Below are positions 1 to 10,905 of a stretch of 64,000 nucleotides of DNA, piece after piece. A model generated the notes under the pieces. The model was not told where the DNA came from, did not search any database, and saw only the letters and a list, made by a program, of their open reading frames with translations. The DNA is taken from contig NZ_VTFU01000005.1 in the NCBI RefSeq assembly GCF_009192735.1, forward strand, positions 1 through 64,000. The letters run 5' to 3'. Source of the DNA: Arthrobacter gandavensis. Its GTDB lineage: Bacteria; Actinomycetota; Actinomycetes; Actinomycetales; Micrococcaceae. The translations under genes and the position numbers were made by a program. Every line of letters begins with the position of its first letter. The first letter of the stretch is position 1.

Positions 1-197
1 TGCACTAAATTCGAAACCAGCTAAAAAAGTCCTCTCCGCCCACGGGGTGGGCGGAAGAACCAGTTCAACCAATTAAAATAATTGGTATCAATAAACTTGG
101 CACACTATTGAGTTCTCAAACAACAGACTGCTTCCGGCACCGGCAGGCTCAGATCCAGGGGATCTTCCGCTCTGCGTCGCTCCGGAGCAACTTTTCT
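1..197 (-). other. rRNA operon leader (16S gene lies off the left edge)
   Basis: Read on the minus strand, this stretch has the conserved leader and antitermination-like block TTGTTTGAGAACTCAATAGT (within 95-126), typical of Micrococcaceae rrn leaders and 16S-23S spacers. It is followed by an AT-rich hairpin (69-85, stem ccaatta/taattgg) and a GC hairpin (36-54, stem ccgcccac/gtgggcgg). A strong promoter lies just upstream (198-226), so this is more likely the operon leader than an internal spacer. The rRNA genes themselves are outside the window. No protein gene is supported in 1-445. Confidence 0.72.
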
Positions 198-226
198 ATC
201 TTACCGCTCTGGTCTCAGACTGTCAA
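198..226 (-). promoter_or_regulatory. rrn promoter (housekeeping sigma)
   Basis: On the minus strand a perfect -35 TTGACA (221-226) is followed by a 17-bp spacer and the -10 TAAGAT (198-203). This near-consensus promoter directly precedes the rRNA leader. A second, weaker -10-like TAGAGT (317-322) lies further upstream and may mark another rrn promoter. The rest of 227-395 shows nothing else I can name. Confidence 0.75.
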
Positions 227-395
227 AACGGCTGTTTGTCTGTCCGGCGAACCGGATGAAGCTCGAAGCTTCGTGACACTCAGCTGTTCTCGTTGCCTCG
301 ATCAGCGCGGGTATTAACTCTAGCACGGTTTTGGGGCTGGGATAAACACCCTTGCGGGGATCCCGCGCAGCTGCGTCAAGTACCCCACAGTCAAG

Positions 396-430
396 TGCCC
401 CGAGCCGGTCCGGAAGACCGGTTCGGGGCA
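396..430 (-). terminator. terminator-like hairpin after mak-glgB
   Basis: A 15-bp stem (396-410 with 416-430, one G-U pair) and a 5-nt loop lie just past the end of the maltokinase-branching enzyme gene. The T-tract on the minus strand is poor. It lies between the glg operon and the rrn promoter, where it would insulate the two. Confidence 0.5.
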
Positions 431-445
431 GCGCGTCAGGCCCGG

Positions 446-3400
446 TCAGACATCCTTTGGCTTCAGGTACAGCACCCCAAGCGGCGGAACGGTCAGGGTT
501 GCCGATGCGGGCTGTCCGTTGCAGGCGCCCTCCACCCCGGTAACAACACCCATGTTGCCCACTCCGGAACCACCGAATTCTGCGGCGTCGGTATTCAGCG
601 CTTCCACCCACTCGCCGGCCCACGGCAGACCCAACCGGAAGTTCTCGTGCGGGGTGCCGGCAAAGTTGGCGATGCACACGAGCGGGTTGCCCTGGTGGTC
701 GTACCGAATGAACGACAGGGCGTTGCGGGCGCCGTCGTTCTCATTAATCCACTGGAAGCCGGCCGGCTCGTTGTCGCGGTCGAACAGCGCCGGAGTGTTC
801 CGGTAGATCTCGTTCAGCTGCCGGACCAGCAGTTGGACGCCCTTATGCTGCGGGGTATCCGTCAGGTACCAATCCAAGCCGTACTGCTCGGACCATTCAG
901 CTTCCTGGCCGAACTCTGTGCCCATGAAGATCAGCTGCTTGCCCGGGTGCGCCCACTGGAACGCCAGGTAGGCGCGCAGGTTGGCCAGCTGCTGCCAGCG
1001 GTCCCCCGGCATTTTGCGCAGGAGGGATCCCTTGCCGTGCACAACCTCGTCGTGGCTGATCGGCAGCAGGAAGTTCTCCGTATAGGCGTAGACCAGGGAG
1101 AACGTGAGCTTGGCGTGGTGGTACATCCGGTTGATGGGGTCCTCGGACATGTACTCGAGGGTGTCGTGCATCCAGCCCATGTTCCACTTCAGGCCGAACC
1201 CCAGTCCTCCGCTGCTCGTGGGCTGAGTGACTCCGGGGAAAGCGGTGGATTCCTCAGCGATCATCACGATGCCCGGCACCCGGCGGTAGGCGGTGGCGTT
1301 GACTTCCTGGAGGAAGGAAATGGCTTCCAGGTTCTCCCGCCCGCCGAAAGCGTTGGGCCGCCACTGGTCCGCAGGACGCGAATAGTCCAGGTACAGCATG
1401 GAGGCCACGGCGTCCACGCGCAGTCCGTCGATGTGGAACTCTTCCAGCCAATAGATGGCGTTGGCCACCAGGAAGTTCCGGACCTCACGGCGTCCGTAGT
1501 CGAATATCAGCGTGCCCCAGTCCGGCTGCTCGCCGCGGAGCGGATCCCCGTGCTCGTACAGCGTTTGGCCGTCGAACTTCGCCAGCGCCCATTCGTCCTT
1601 GGGGAAGTGTCCGGGCACCCAGTCCAGAATGACGCCGATGCCGGCCTGGTGAAGCTTGTCCACCAGGTAGCGGAAGTCATCCGGATGCCCGAACCGGGCG
1701 GTGGGAGCGAAGTAGGACGTGATCTGGTAGCCCCAGGACCCGCCGAACGGGTGCTCGGCAACCGGCATGAATTCCACATGGGTGAATCCCTGCCAGGTCA
1801 CGTACTCCGCGAGCTGGTCCGCCAGCTGGCGGTAGTCCAGGCCCAGGCGCCACGACCCCAGATGCACCTCATATACGCTCATCGGCGCATTGTGCGGGTC
1901 ACGGGCGGCCCGTGCTTCCATCCACTCGGCGTCCTCGAACTTGTAGGTGGATTCCACGACGCGGGAGCCGGTCAGCGGCGGCACCTCGGTGCCCTGCGCC
2001 ATCGGGTCGGCCTTCTCGCGCCAGATTCCGTCGCTTCCAAGGATTTCGTATTTGTAGCGGGCGCCGGGCTGAACATCCGGGATAAAGATTTCCCATACCC
2101 CTGAGCCGCCCAGGGACCGCATCGCGTTGAGCGTGCCGTCCCAGGCGTTGAAGTCGCCCTTAACGCGCACAGCCTGGGCGTTGGGGGCCCACACTGCAAA
2201 GCTGACACCGTCGATGTCGCCGAGGACGGACTTGTAGTGGTGCAGGTTCGCACCGAGCACCGTCCACAGCTTCTCGTGCCGGCCTTCACCGATGAGATGC
2301 AGATCGATCTCCCCCAGGGATGGCAGGAACCGGTAGGGGTCATCGAAGAGCTGCGGTTCCAAACCCTCATAGGTCACGTCAAGGCGATAGTCGGGAACCT
2401 GGCCGGGCCGGTCGGCCGGAAGGGTGCCAACCCAAATGCCGTTGTACTCGTGCTCAAGGTCCACCCGGCCCGCCGGCGTCACAGCCGTTACGGCTTTCGC
2501 CAGCGGACGCAGGGCGCGGATGGTAACCAAACCCTGCCCATCAACGTGGGCACCCAGAATGGCATGCGGCTGGTAGTAACGTCCCTCGGAAACAGCCTGC
2601 AGGATGTCGGTGGAAACCGGCAGCGGGTTTCGATGCACTGGTGCCGCGCTGACATCCCCCGGAGCGGCGGCGTCCTGAGCCGGTGCGGAAAGGGCCGGTT
2701 CGGGTGACACAGCCCCGGTGTCCGGCTGGGCGGGAAGCGCCGGTTCCGGCGAAGGATTCTTGGCCGCGGAGTCGGGCCGTGGGGTCTTATTCACTGGATT
2801 CTCTTCCTGGCTGCTCGTCCCGTGGGCTTGTTTGCGTGCCTGTTCCAGAATTTGCCGTACGGCAGCAACCGGAACACGGATCCAATCGGGACGATTGCGG
2901 ATTTCATAAACAACTTCGTAAAGGGCCTTGTCCAGCCACAGGGCAAGGTAGAGCGGATCGCTGCGGTTTATCTGCGTGCCGGTTTCCTTTTCGTAACCCC
3001 GCAGGAACGCTTCAGAGGCGGTTGCTGCCCAGCGTGCGGCATCGAGGCCGCGGCGCTGTTGGCTGCGTGATCCGGGGGCTGCCGCTCCGTCGTCCGCATC
3101 GGCGCCTTCGACCAGCGCGACGCCGGCGGCGTAATCGATGGAGCGGAGCATGCCCACCACATCGCGCAGGGGGACGTCGGGGACACTGCGTTCGTCGGCG
3201 GGCCGCAGCGGCTCACCTTCAAAATCGAGGACCATCCAGCCGTGGCCACCAGATTTCAGGACCTGGCCCAGGTGGTAGTCGGCGTGAATTCGCTGGAGAT
3301 TGGGCAGGGTTTCAAGCTCGGAGATTTGCTCGAGCAGATACTCCAGCGGTTGGTCGTACTCCCCCACGTAGCTGCGTGCTTCCTTCCACGCCCAGCGAAT

Positions 3401-4273
3401 CCTGTTGCTCAGGGATTCAAGGAAGTCGGCACGTTCCGCGGCAGTGGGAGGCTGGCTGCCGAACGCCTGCGCCAGTTGCCGGTGGATCCTTCCGGTCACG
3501 GCGCCAAGCTCTTCCGCTTCAGCCGTGAAGTCGGTGCTGCTCAGGGCGGCTGCGGACGCAGTCCGCCAGGCATCCTCACTGTTGGGAATGAACTCCCGCA
3601 GGACGCTCAGGTGCCCGGTCAACCATTCCCCGCCGTCGTCCGCCCGTGGATCCCGCCAGCTGCCGGTGACCCAGCCCAATGTGGCCGGGACATCCTGAGA
3701 GCCCGCGGCCGTGAGTTTGGCGCTGACTTCGACATCGGGGCTTTCGCCCGCAGCCAATACCCGGTAAAACTTCACGATCAGCTGGCTGGGCTCCACCGGC
3801 ACCACCACCGAAGTGTTGGACTGCTCGCCCTTCATCAGTTTGGCGGGCACGGTCTGGTCAAAGGGCTGCCACTCATCGAACCCGCCCAGCGCCACGCCGT
3901 GCGTGTGTCCGTCAAGCGACGGCGACTGGGAGCGCATCAGCTCCAGCCACGCCGTCACGAAGACCGGATCGGCAGCGCCGTCGTAGAGCCAGCGCTCCCC
4001 CGCTTCCTGGTGCTGCGCCCGGCCCAGCAGGGACGAAGCCAGTTCAGGGACTTCGTCCTGGTGATAACTGACGGGCACACTGATGATGTCCGTGCGGTGG
4101 CCGGAGGACACCGCAACAAGGTGGACCTCCAGCTCCACCAATCCCGCGGGATCTTCCAGGCGGATGCCGCCCACCCGGTCCAGGGTCACGTCGCGGCCCT
4201 TCGCAGGGAACCAGCGCTGCGCCGGGAGCCAGGCAGTCAGGAGTTCAGGCAGGGACGGCGTCAGCTGGGTCAT
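446..4273 (-). CDS. glgB: maltokinase - 1,4-alpha-glucan branching enzyme fusion
   Basis: A 1275-residue fusion of two GlgE-pathway enzymes. Residues 1 to about 485 are a maltokinase (Mak/Pep2: maltose + ATP to maltose-1-phosphate), with the kinase-like motif HADYHLGQ (330-337) and DFE (350-352). A Pro/Ala-rich linker (about 490-550) follows, with SPEPAL occurring twice. Residues 555-1275 are a GH13 branching enzyme: a CBM48-type beta-sandwich around 690-770, then a catalytic barrel with the predicted nucleophile Asp954 (LRVDAV), acid/base Glu1007 (IAEE) and Asp1075 (SHDEVVHG). Mak is often separate or fused to TreS; here it is fused to GlgB. The ATG overlaps the treS stop as ATGA, indicating translational coupling. 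It is the last gene of glgE-treS-mak/glgB. Confidence 0.95.
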   Translation of the reverse strand: MTQLTPSLPELLTAWLPAQRWFPAKGRDVTLDRVGGIRLEDPAGLVELEVHLVAVSSGHRTDIISVPVSYHQDEVPELASSLLGRAQHQEAGERWLYDGAADPVFVTAWLELMRSQSPSLDGHTHGVALGGFDEWQPFDQTVPAKLMKGEQSNTSVVVPVEPSQLIVKFYRVLAAGESPDVEVSAKLTAAGSQDVPATLGWVTGSWRDPRADDGGEWLTGHLSVLREFIPNSEDAWRTASAAALSSTDFTAEAEELGAVTGRIHRQLAQAFGSQPPTAAERADFLESLSNRIRWAWKEARSYVGEYDQPLEYLLEQISELETLPNLQRIHADYHLGQVLKSGGHGWMVLDFEGEPLRPADERSVPDVPLRDVVGMLRSIDYAAGVALVEGADADDGAAAPGSRSQQRRGLDAARWAATASEAFLRGYEKETGTQINRSDPLYLALWLDKALYEVVYEIRNRPDWIRVPVAAVRQILEQARKQAHGTSSQEENPVNKTPRPDSAAKNPSPEPALPAQPDTGAVSPEPALSAPAQDAAAPGDVSAAPVHRNPLPVSTDILQAVSEGRYYQPHAILGAHVDGQGLVTIRALRPLAKAVTAVTPAGRVDLEHEYNGIWVGTLPADRPGQVPDYRLDVTYEGLEPQLFDDPYRFLPSLGEIDLHLIGEGRHEKLWTVLGANLHHYKSVLGDIDGVSFAVWAPNAQAVRVKGDFNAWDGTLNAMRSLGGSGVWEIFIPDVQPGARYKYEILGSDGIWREKADPMAQGTEVPPLTGSRVVESTYKFEDAEWMEARAARDPHNAPMSVYEVHLGSWRLGLDYRQLADQLAEYVTWQGFTHVEFMPVAEHPFGGSWGYQITSYFAPTARFGHPDDFRYLVDKLHQAGIGVILDWVPGHFPKDEWALAKFDGQTLYEHGDPLRGEQPDWGTLIFDYGRREVRNFLVANAIYWLEEFHIDGLRVDAVASMLYLDYSRPADQWRPNAFGGRENLEAISFLQEVNATAYRRVPGIVMIAEESTAFPGVTQPTSSGGLGFGLKWNMGWMHDTLEYMSEDPINRMYHHAKLTFSLVYAYTENFLLPISHDEVVHGKGSLLRKMPGDRWQQLANLRAYLAFQWAHPGKQLIFMGTEFGQEAEWSEQYGLDWYLTDTPQHKGVQLLVRQLNEIYRNTPALFDRDNEPAGFQWINENDGARNALSFIRYDHQGNPLVCIANFAGTPHENFRLGLPWAGEWVEALNTDAAEFGGSGVGNMGVVTGVEGACNGQPASATLTVPPLGVLYLKPKDV

Positions 4274-6039
4274 TTCTTCACTGCCTCCGAGATGGGAATC
4301 AGGGGGATCGCTTCGGTCTGGGGCGAGGACATGTTGGACTTTGGCGAACGCAGCCGCAGCCAGTAGAAGTCATGGCTGCCCAGGGTCAGGGTCACCGACC
4401 CGTCCGGCCCGAAGGCGGGGAAGGGCGTTCCGCCGAAAGCGTCCCGCAGGCCGCGGCCGGCATATTCCGGCAGGCTGACCGTGGCCGAGACCGGGTGCTG
4501 GGACAGGTTGAAGATGCAGAACATGACTTCCCCGACCTCTCCCTCGGGGTTGTCCTCCGGCAGTTCACGCAGGAACGCGAGCACGGACTCGGCTTCGGTG
4601 GGCACGTTCCGGTAGGAGCCCAGGCCGAACGCGGGGTGCGTCCGGCGGACCATGATCATTTGCCGGATCCAGTGCAGCAGCGAACTGGAGCTCGCCAGCT
4701 GCGCCTCAACATTCACATGGTTGAAGTGGTAGACCAGCGACTGGACCACCGGCAGGTACAGCTTGCCGGGGTCGGCGGTGGAGAAACCGGCGTTGCGGTC
4801 CGGATTCCACTGCATGGGCGTCCGCGAGGAATCCCGGTCCTCGAGCCAGATGTTGTCGCCCATGCCCAGCTCATCCCCGTAATAGAGGAAGGGACTTCCC
4901 GGCAGTGAAAGCAGCAGCGCATGGATGAGTTCGATTTCCGACCGCGAGTTGTCCAGCAGCGGCGCCAGCCGGCGCCGGATGCCGATGTTGGCACGCATGC
5001 GGGAGTCCGGGGCATACCAGCCGAGCATCGCCTGGCGCTCCTCGTTGGTCACCATCTCCAGGGTCAGCTCGTCGTGGTTGCGCAGGAACGTTCCCCACTG
5101 GGCGCCTGAGGGGATGGCCGGAGTTTCCTCCATGGTCTGGATGATGGGCGCCGCCTTCTGGTCGCGCAGGGCGTAGAAGAGGCGGGGCATGATGGGGAAG
5201 TGGAAAGCCATGTGGCATTCCGCTCCGGTCTCGTCGCCGAAATACTCCACGACCTCGTGCGGCATCTGGTTTGCTTCGGCCACGATGACGCGTCCGGGGT
5301 AGTTTTCATCCACCATGGTGCGCAGGTCCTTGAGGAACCGGTGCGTTGCCGGCAGGTTCTCGCAGTTGGTGCCATCCTCTTCGAAAAGATACGGGATGGC
5401 GTCGGCACGGAAACCGTCGATGCCCTGGTCCAGCCAGAAGCGGACGACGTCGAAGATGGCCTCGACAACCTTGGGGTTCTCAAAGTTGAGGTCAGGCTGG
5501 TGGCTGAAGAACCGGTGCCAGTAGAACTGGCGGCGCACCGGGTCAAAAGCCCAGTTCGACTCTTCGGTGTCCACAAAGATGATGCGCGCGTCTTCGTACT
5601 TCTGGTCCGTGTCCGACCAGACGTAGAAGTCGCCGTAGGGGCCCTCCGGGTCGCTGCGGGATTCTTCGAACCAGGGGTGCTTGTCCGAGGTGTGGTTCAG
5701 CGGCAGGTCAATGATGACCCGCACGCCGCGGGCGTGGGCCTCGGCGACCAGGCGCTTGAAATCGCTGATGGTGCCGAACTCGTCCAGGACATCGTAGTAA
5801 TCCGAGATGTCGTAGCCGCCGTCACGCAGCGGGGATTTGAAGAACGGCGGAAGCCACAGGCAATCCACGCCGAGCCACTGCAGGTAGTCAAGCTTGTCGA
5901 TCAATCCCGTAAAGTCGCCGGAGCCGTCCCCGTTGGCATCTGCGAAACCGCGCACGAGGACTTCGTAGAAGACGGCCTTGCGGTACCAGTGGGGATCATT
6001 GGTGAGCCCGGGAGCGTGCAGCTGAAACGGGTTGGGCAC
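4270..6039 (-). CDS. treS: trehalose synthase / maltose alpha-D-glucosyltransferase
   Basis: A GH13 enzyme of 589 residues that interconverts trehalose and maltose. It feeds maltose to the maltokinase encoded next. The catalytic residues are visible: Asp213 (FRAD), Glu255 (VIVAE) and Asp323 (RNHDE), in the usual order. The N-terminal region ([11 protein letters not shown]) matches the family start. The length is normal for stand-alone TreS and there is no fused maltokinase; that domain sits on GlgB instead. The gene starts with GTG, sharing one base with the glgE stop (TAGTG), and ends in a 4-bp overlap with the fusion gene. The three genes are therefore tightly co-translated. Confidence 0.95.
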   Translation of the reverse strand: MPNPFQLHAPGLTNDPHWYRKAVFYEVLVRGFADANGDGSGDFTGLIDKLDYLQWLGVDCLWLPPFFKSPLRDGGYDISDYYDVLDEFGTISDFKRLVAEAHARGVRVIIDLPLNHTSDKHPWFEESRSDPEGPYGDFYVWSDTDQKYEDARIIFVDTEESNWAFDPVRRQFYWHRFFSHQPDLNFENPKVVEAIFDVVRFWLDQGIDGFRADAIPYLFEEDGTNCENLPATHRFLKDLRTMVDENYPGRVIVAEANQMPHEVVEYFGDETGAECHMAFHFPIMPRLFYALRDQKAAPIIQTMEETPAIPSGAQWGTFLRNHDELTLEMVTNEERQAMLGWYAPDSRMRANIGIRRRLAPLLDNSRSEIELIHALLLSLPGSPFLYYGDELGMGDNIWLEDRDSSRTPMQWNPDRNAGFSTADPGKLYLPVVQSLVYHFNHVNVEAQLASSSSLLHWIRQMIMVRRTHPAFGLGSYRNVPTEAESVLAFLRELPEDNPEGEVGEVMFCIFNLSQHPVSATVSLPEYAGRGLRDAFGGTPFPAFGPDGSVTLTLGSHDFYWLRLRSPKSNMSSPQTEAIPLIPISEAVKK

Positions 6040-8090
6040 TAGGAGTTCCTCCGAACTGACAGAATGTGGGCGGGTTCGAAATGGGCGTCCAGTCGGACGT
6101 AGTTGTGAGCTCCCCAGCGCCAGCTCTGGCCGCTGATGAGGTCATCCACCCAATAGGTTCCATCCTCGTTGAAGTCCTGTGGGTCCAGATGCAGGGCTGC
6201 GAGATCCAGCGAAACCGTGCATTCCCGAGCGCTGTGGGGGTCGGTGTTGACCACAATGATCAGGGTGTCCTTGCTCGACGGGTCACCGGGCCGGACCTGC
6301 TTGTGCTTGGAATATGCGACCGTTGCCTCGTCCGTGGTCGAATGCACGGTCAGGTTCTGCAGGTCACCCAGCGCCGGGTGGGTCCGGCGGATTTCGTTCA
6401 GCCGCGTGATGTAGGGCGCCAGGCTGCGGCCCTCGGCCTCAGCCGCGGCGAAATCGCGCTGCTTGTATTCGAATTTCTCGTTGTCGATATATTCCTCGGC
6501 ACCCGGCCGGGCAACATGCTCATACAGCTCGTACCCGGCGTAGACGCCCCACAGCGGGCTGGCCGTGGACGCCAGCGCGGCGCGGATCTTGAAGGCTGCG
6601 GGACCTCCGTACTGCAGGAACTCGGTGAGGATATCCGGGGTGTTGACGAAGAAGTTGGGCCGGAAGAACGCCGCGGTTTCCGACGACACCTCGGTGAAGT
6701 ACTCCTCGAGTTCCTTCCGGGTGTTGCGCCAGGTGAAGTAGGTGTAGGACTGCTGGAATCCGGCCATGCCCAGGGCGTGCATGACGGCGGGGCGGGTGAA
6801 TGCCTCAGCCAGGAAGATCACTTCGGGGTGCTTGTCATTGACGGATTTGATCAGCCATTCCCAGAACCTCAACGGCTTGGTGTGCGGATTATCAACGCGG
6901 AAAATCTTTACGCCGTGACCAATCCACATCAGGACGATTCGCAGTATCTCCTCCGACAGACCGGTGTAGTCGTTGTCGAAGTTCAGCGGATAAATGTCCT
7001 GGTACTTTTTCGGCGGGTTTTCGGCGTAGGCGATTGAGCCGTCCACCCGAGTGGTGAACCATTCCGGATGGCTGCTCACCCACGGGTGGTCCGGCGATGC
7101 CTGGAGCGCAAGGTCAATCGCAACCTCCAGGTTCAGTTCGCGGGCGGTGTCCACAAAGGCATCGAAGTCCTCGAAGGTGCCCAAATCAGGGTGGATGGCG
7201 TCATGTCCGCCGTCCGCGGAGCCAATGGCCCACGGCGAGCCGGGATCCCGGGGTCCGGCCACAAGGGTGTTGTTGGGGCCCTTCCGGTGCGTGGTTCCAA
7301 TCGGATGCACCGGCGGCAGATAGATAACGTCGAAGCCCATGCGTGAAACCCGCTCCAGGCTGCGGGCCGCCGTGCGGAACGTGCCGGAGGTCCATTCGCG
7401 GGTGGTGGGGTCCAGCACCGCGCCTTCGGACCGGGGAAAGAACTCGTACCAAGATCCGCGGCCGGCCAGTTCCCGCTCCACCCGGAGGGGGAAACGGGCG
7501 CTGCTGGTCACCAGGTCCCGAATCGGCTCCCGGCCAATGACGTCGAGCACCGCATCGGAACTTCCTGCGGCAAACCGGTCCTCCACGGGGAGCCCGGAGT
7601 CGGCAAGGGTGTCCGCGGCGGCATTGAAGACTGCGGCGTCCTCCGCGCTGCGTCCAGCGGCGGCGGACCTGAAGAGGGCAACGCCTTCGGCGAGCATCAG
7701 TTCCACGTCGACGCAGGCGGCGATCTTGACCTCGGCGTTGTGGTGCCATGTTCCGTACACGTCGGCCCAGCCTTCGACGGCGAAGCTCCAGTTTCCGGTG
7801 GCTTCCGGCCGGAGCAGCGCGCCCCAGCGGTCCAGCCCAATCCCGACGGGGTGCATGCGGACCCGCTGCACTTCCAGCCCCTCGGGGTCATACAACACAG
7901 CGCTGACGCCCACGAGGTCATGGCCTTCGCGGAACACGGTGGCCCCCACTACGAGGTCTTCACCGGGAATGGCTTTGGCCGGGATGCGGCCGCATTCCAC
8001 CACCGGAGTCACATTGTTGATGGGAATCCGGCCGAACCGGAGTTCCTCAGCGGGCAGGTCTTTGGATGGCATCGCACTGGAACTGGTCAC
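6039..8090 (-). CDS. glgE: alpha-1,4-glucan:maltose-1-phosphate maltosyltransferase
   Basis: A 683-residue GH13 subfamily 3 enzyme. It transfers maltosyl units from maltose-1-phosphate to the non-reducing end of alpha-glucan, in the cytoplasm. An N-terminal domain of about 200 residues (RIPINNVTPVVECGR) precedes the catalytic barrel. The expected nucleophile is Asp400 in FRVDNPHTKP and the acid/base is Glu429 in IFLAEAFTRP; both motifs are characteristic of GlgE. It is first in the glgE-treS-mak/glgB operon and divergent from glgP, with 190 bp between them. The listed GTG start gives six residues before an in-frame ATG at 8072, and either could be used. Confidence 0.95.
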   Translation of the reverse strand: MTSSSAMPSKDLPAEELRFGRIPINNVTPVVECGRIPAKAIPGEDLVVGATVFREGHDLVGVSAVLYDPEGLEVQRVRMHPVGIGLDRWGALLRPEATGNWSFAVEGWADVYGTWHHNAEVKIAACVDVELMLAEGVALFRSAAAGRSAEDAAVFNAAADTLADSGLPVEDRFAAGSSDAVLDVIGREPIRDLVTSSARFPLRVERELAGRGSWYEFFPRSEGAVLDPTTREWTSGTFRTAARSLERVSRMGFDVIYLPPVHPIGTTHRKGPNNTLVAGPRDPGSPWAIGSADGGHDAIHPDLGTFEDFDAFVDTARELNLEVAIDLALQASPDHPWVSSHPEWFTTRVDGSIAYAENPPKKYQDIYPLNFDNDYTGLSEEILRIVLMWIGHGVKIFRVDNPHTKPLRFWEWLIKSVNDKHPEVIFLAEAFTRPAVMHALGMAGFQQSYTYFTWRNTRKELEEYFTEVSSETAAFFRPNFFVNTPDILTEFLQYGGPAAFKIRAALASTASPLWGVYAGYELYEHVARPGAEEYIDNEKFEYKQRDFAAAEAEGRSLAPYITRLNEIRRTHPALGDLQNLTVHSTTDEATVAYSKHKQVRPGDPSSKDTLIIVVNTDPHSARECTVSLDLAALHLDPQDFNEDGTYWVDDLISGQSWRWGAHNYVRLDAHFEPAHILSVRRNS

Positions 8091-8280
8091 AGACTAGACG
8101 TTAGCGACAATCGGGGCAGAATGCTAAGGCAACGTACTTTCCCGTGTTTTCCCGCAGGTGGCACCGCGTATTACGCTATTTCCCCGGCCTGTGCCGAAGC
8201 GAAGCCAGGTGGGCGTCATTTCCCTGATTCTTTGGTCCACCCATCCCCTTTGATGCCGGGTTTGCGCTAGCGTAACCGGG

Positions 8281-10905
8281 GTGAAGGCAATTCGAAGGTT
8301 TACCGTCCGAACAGTCCTCCCCGACAGCATCGCTCCGCTGAGCAAGCTGGCTTCGAACCTGCGGTGGTCGTGGCATGAGCCCACCACGCGGCTTTTCGCT
8401 GACCTCGATCCGGCGGCCTGGGTGGCGAGCGGCCACGATCCGGTCAGGTTCCTCGGATCGGTCAGCCGGGCCAGTCTTGAGCGAATGTCCCAAGACCCCG
8501 GCCTGGTCCAGCGCATCCAGGATCTTGGAGCCGACCTGGACACCTACCTCGATGCTCCCCGCTGGTACCAGAGCCTGGGTGAGGACGCGCCGCGGTCAGT
8601 GGCGTACTTCTCCCCCGAGTACGGGATCAGCGCCGTCCTGCCCCAGTATTCAGGCGGACTTGGCATCCTCGCCGGCGACCACCTCAAAGCCGCGTCCGAT
8701 CTGGGCGTCCCGCTGATCGCCGTCGGCCTGCTGTACCAGGCCGGCTACTTTAAGCAGGCGCTGTCCCGCGACGGATGGCAGCTGGAAACATACCCCGTAC
8801 TGGACCCCAACGGCCTGCCGCTGACCCTGCTGCGGGAGGACGACGGAACGCCGGCACGCGTGAGCCTCCCGCTGCCGAATAACCGCCGGCTCTCCGCGCA
8901 GATTTGGCGCGCCGACGTCGGACGCGTGCCCCTGCTGCTGCTGGATTCCGATGTCACGGGCAACGACGACGCCGCGCGCGGCATCACCGACCGGCTCTAC
9001 GGCGGCGGCGGTGACCATCGGCTGCAGCAGGAACTGCTGCTGGGCATGGGCGGGATCAAGGCGCTGCGCGTTTATGAGCGCCTCACGGGCGCTGCCGGTC
9101 CCGAGGTCTTCCACACCAACGAGGGGCATGCCGGGTTCCTGGGCGTGGAGCGGATCCGCGAATTGATGGATACCGGCATGGGATGGGAAGAAGCCCTGAC
9201 CGTCAGCCGTTCCAACACAGTGTTCACCACCCACACTCCGGTGCCCGCCGGCATTGACCGCTTTGACCAGGCACAGATCCGGCACTTCTTCAACGCCGGT
9301 CTGGCCCAGTCGGTTCCCACCGACAAGGTGCTTGGCCTCGGCTCCGAAAGCTATGAGGGCGGGGATCCCGGGAAGTTCAACATGGCGGTCATGGGGCTGC
9401 GCCTGGCTCAGCGGGCCAATGGGGTGGCCAAGCTCCACGGTGAAGTATCGCGGGAGATGTTCTCCGGCCTGTGGCCCGGCTTCGATGTCTCGGAGGTCCC
9501 GATCACCTCGGTCACCAACGGCGTGCACGTTCCGTCCTGGGTGGATCCGGAACTCACGAAGCTTGCCAGTGAGAAGTTCGGCGTTGCCACGGTCCATGAC
9601 CGGGACTGGGGCCGCGCCTACGAAATCAGCGACCAGGACCTGTGGGAGCTGCGGCGGCGGCTGCGCTCCAATCTGATCACCGACGTCCGCCGGCGGGTGC
9701 GTTCGGCGTGGCGCAAGCGCGGAGCAACGGACCCCGAGCTTGCCTGGACCGAGAATGTCCTGGATCCGGATGTGCTGACCATTGGGTTTGCGCGCCGCGT
9801 GCCCACGTACAAGCGGCTGACCCTGATGCTGCGCGACCCAGCCCGGCTCAAGGCGCTGCTGCTGCATCCCACCCATCCCATCCAGGTGGTGGTGGCCGGT
9901 AAATCCCATCCCGCTGATGAGCAGGGCAAGCGCATGATCCAGGACCTCGTCCGCTTTACTGACGATCCCGAGGTCCGGCACCGCATTGTCTTCCTGCCCA
10001 ACTACGACATTGCGATGGCACGCACGCTGTTCCCCGGCTGCGATGTGTGGCTCAACAATCCGCTGCGTCCACTGGAGGCCTCGGGCACGTCCGGCATGAA
10101 GTCCGCAATCAACGGAGGACTGAACCTTTCGGTGCTGGATGGCTGGTGGGACGAAATGTTCGACGGCGACAACGGCTGGGCGATTCCCTCCGCCAACCCC
10201 ACCAAGGGTGCTTACACCCGCGAGGTCTACAACCCGGACCAGCGGGATGATCTCGAGGCCGCGGCGCTGTACGATCTGCTGGAAAACGCCGTTACTCCCC
10301 TGTTCTACGGGAAGGAGCCGCCCGCTGAGGCCGGGGCCGCCGGGCCATCGGATCCTCCGTCCAACGCGCTGCCGAGCGAGTGGCTGGAAATGGTCAAGCA
10401 CACGCTGGCCGATCTTGGGCCGGCCGTTTCCGCGAACCGCATGCTGCGTGAATACGTGAACCGGCTCTACCGGCCCGCGGGGCAGTCCGGCCGGGCGGCC
10501 TCCGCGGACGGATACTCAGCCGCCAAGGAGCTGGCCGCCTGGATTACCCGCATCCGCGACGGCTGGTCCGGCGTCTCAGTGGAACATGTGGATTCCATTG
10601 GCATCACCGATGATCCGCAAATCGGCGACCGGCTTACCGTGCAGGCGTATGTTTCGCTGGGTTCCCTGCGCCCGGAGGATGTCAGCGTGGAAGTGGCCTA
10701 CGGCAAGGCGCTGGAAAATGACCAGCTCAGCGATCCCCGCACCGAAGAACTGGAACAGGCGGAGGACCTGGGTTCCGGGCGGCATCTTTTCTCCGGCACC
10801 ATCGGCATTGAGCAGGCGGGACCGTTCGGCTACACCGTGCGGGTGCTTCCGGTGCACTCCGGACTCGCGTCGAAGGCCGAGCTCGGCCTGGTGGCGAACG
10901 CCTAG
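8281..10905 (+). CDS. glgP: alpha-glucan (glycogen/maltodextrin) phosphorylase
   Basis: An 874-residue GT35 phosphorylase that releases glucose-1-phosphate from alpha-glucans using pyridoxal phosphate. The PLP lysine is Lys607 in the motif SGTSGMKSAING. The N-terminus (LRWSWHEPTTRLFADLDPAAW) is the actinobacterial long-form type. The start is GTG. It diverges from the glgE operon, so synthesis and breakdown of the same polymer share one 190-bp control region. Its TAG stop sits inside CCTAGG and overlaps the stop of convergent glgX, leaving no space for a terminator. Confidence 0.93.
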   Translation: MKAIRRFTVRTVLPDSIAPLSKLASNLRWSWHEPTTRLFADLDPAAWVASGHDPVRFLGSVSRASLERMSQDPGLVQRIQDLGADLDTYLDAPRWYQSLGEDAPRSVAYFSPEYGISAVLPQYSGGLGILAGDHLKAASDLGVPLIAVGLLYQAGYFKQALSRDGWQLETYPVLDPNGLPLTLLREDDGTPARVSLPLPNNRRLSAQIWRADVGRVPLLLLDSDVTGNDDAARGITDRLYGGGGDHRLQQELLLGMGGIKALRVYERLTGAAGPEVFHTNEGHAGFLGVERIRELMDTGMGWEEALTVSRSNTVFTTHTPVPAGIDRFDQAQIRHFFNAGLAQSVPTDKVLGLGSESYEGGDPGKFNMAVMGLRLAQRANGVAKLHGEVSREMFSGLWPGFDVSEVPITSVTNGVHVPSWVDPELTKLASEKFGVATVHDRDWGRAYEISDQDLWELRRRLRSNLITDVRRRVRSAWRKRGATDPELAWTENVLDPDVLTIGFARRVPTYKRLTLMLRDPARLKALLLHPTHPIQVVVAGKSHPADEQGKRMIQDLVRFTDDPEVRHRIVFLPNYDIAMARTLFPGCDVWLNNPLRPLEASGTSGMKSAINGGLNLSVLDGWWDEMFDGDNGWAIPSANPTKGAYTREVYNPDQRDDLEAAALYDLLENAVTPLFYGKEPPAEAGAAGPSDPPSNALPSEWLEMVKHTLADLGPAVSANRMLREYVNRLYRPAGQSGRAASADGYSAAKELAAWITRIRDGWSGVSVEHVDSIGITDDPQIGDRLTVQAYVSLGSLRPEDVSVEVAYGKALENDQLSDPRTEELEQAEDLGSGRHLFSGTIGIEQAGPFGYTVRVLPVHSGLASKAELGLVANA

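Noticed and set aside
293-2104. 603-codon open frame opposite the glgB part of the fusion
   Set aside because: Starts inside the rrn promoter region and shows no family features; shadow frame.
8650-10401. 583-codon open frame opposite glgP
   Set aside because: A high-GC shadow frame of a clearly conserved gene; no motif or initiation signal.
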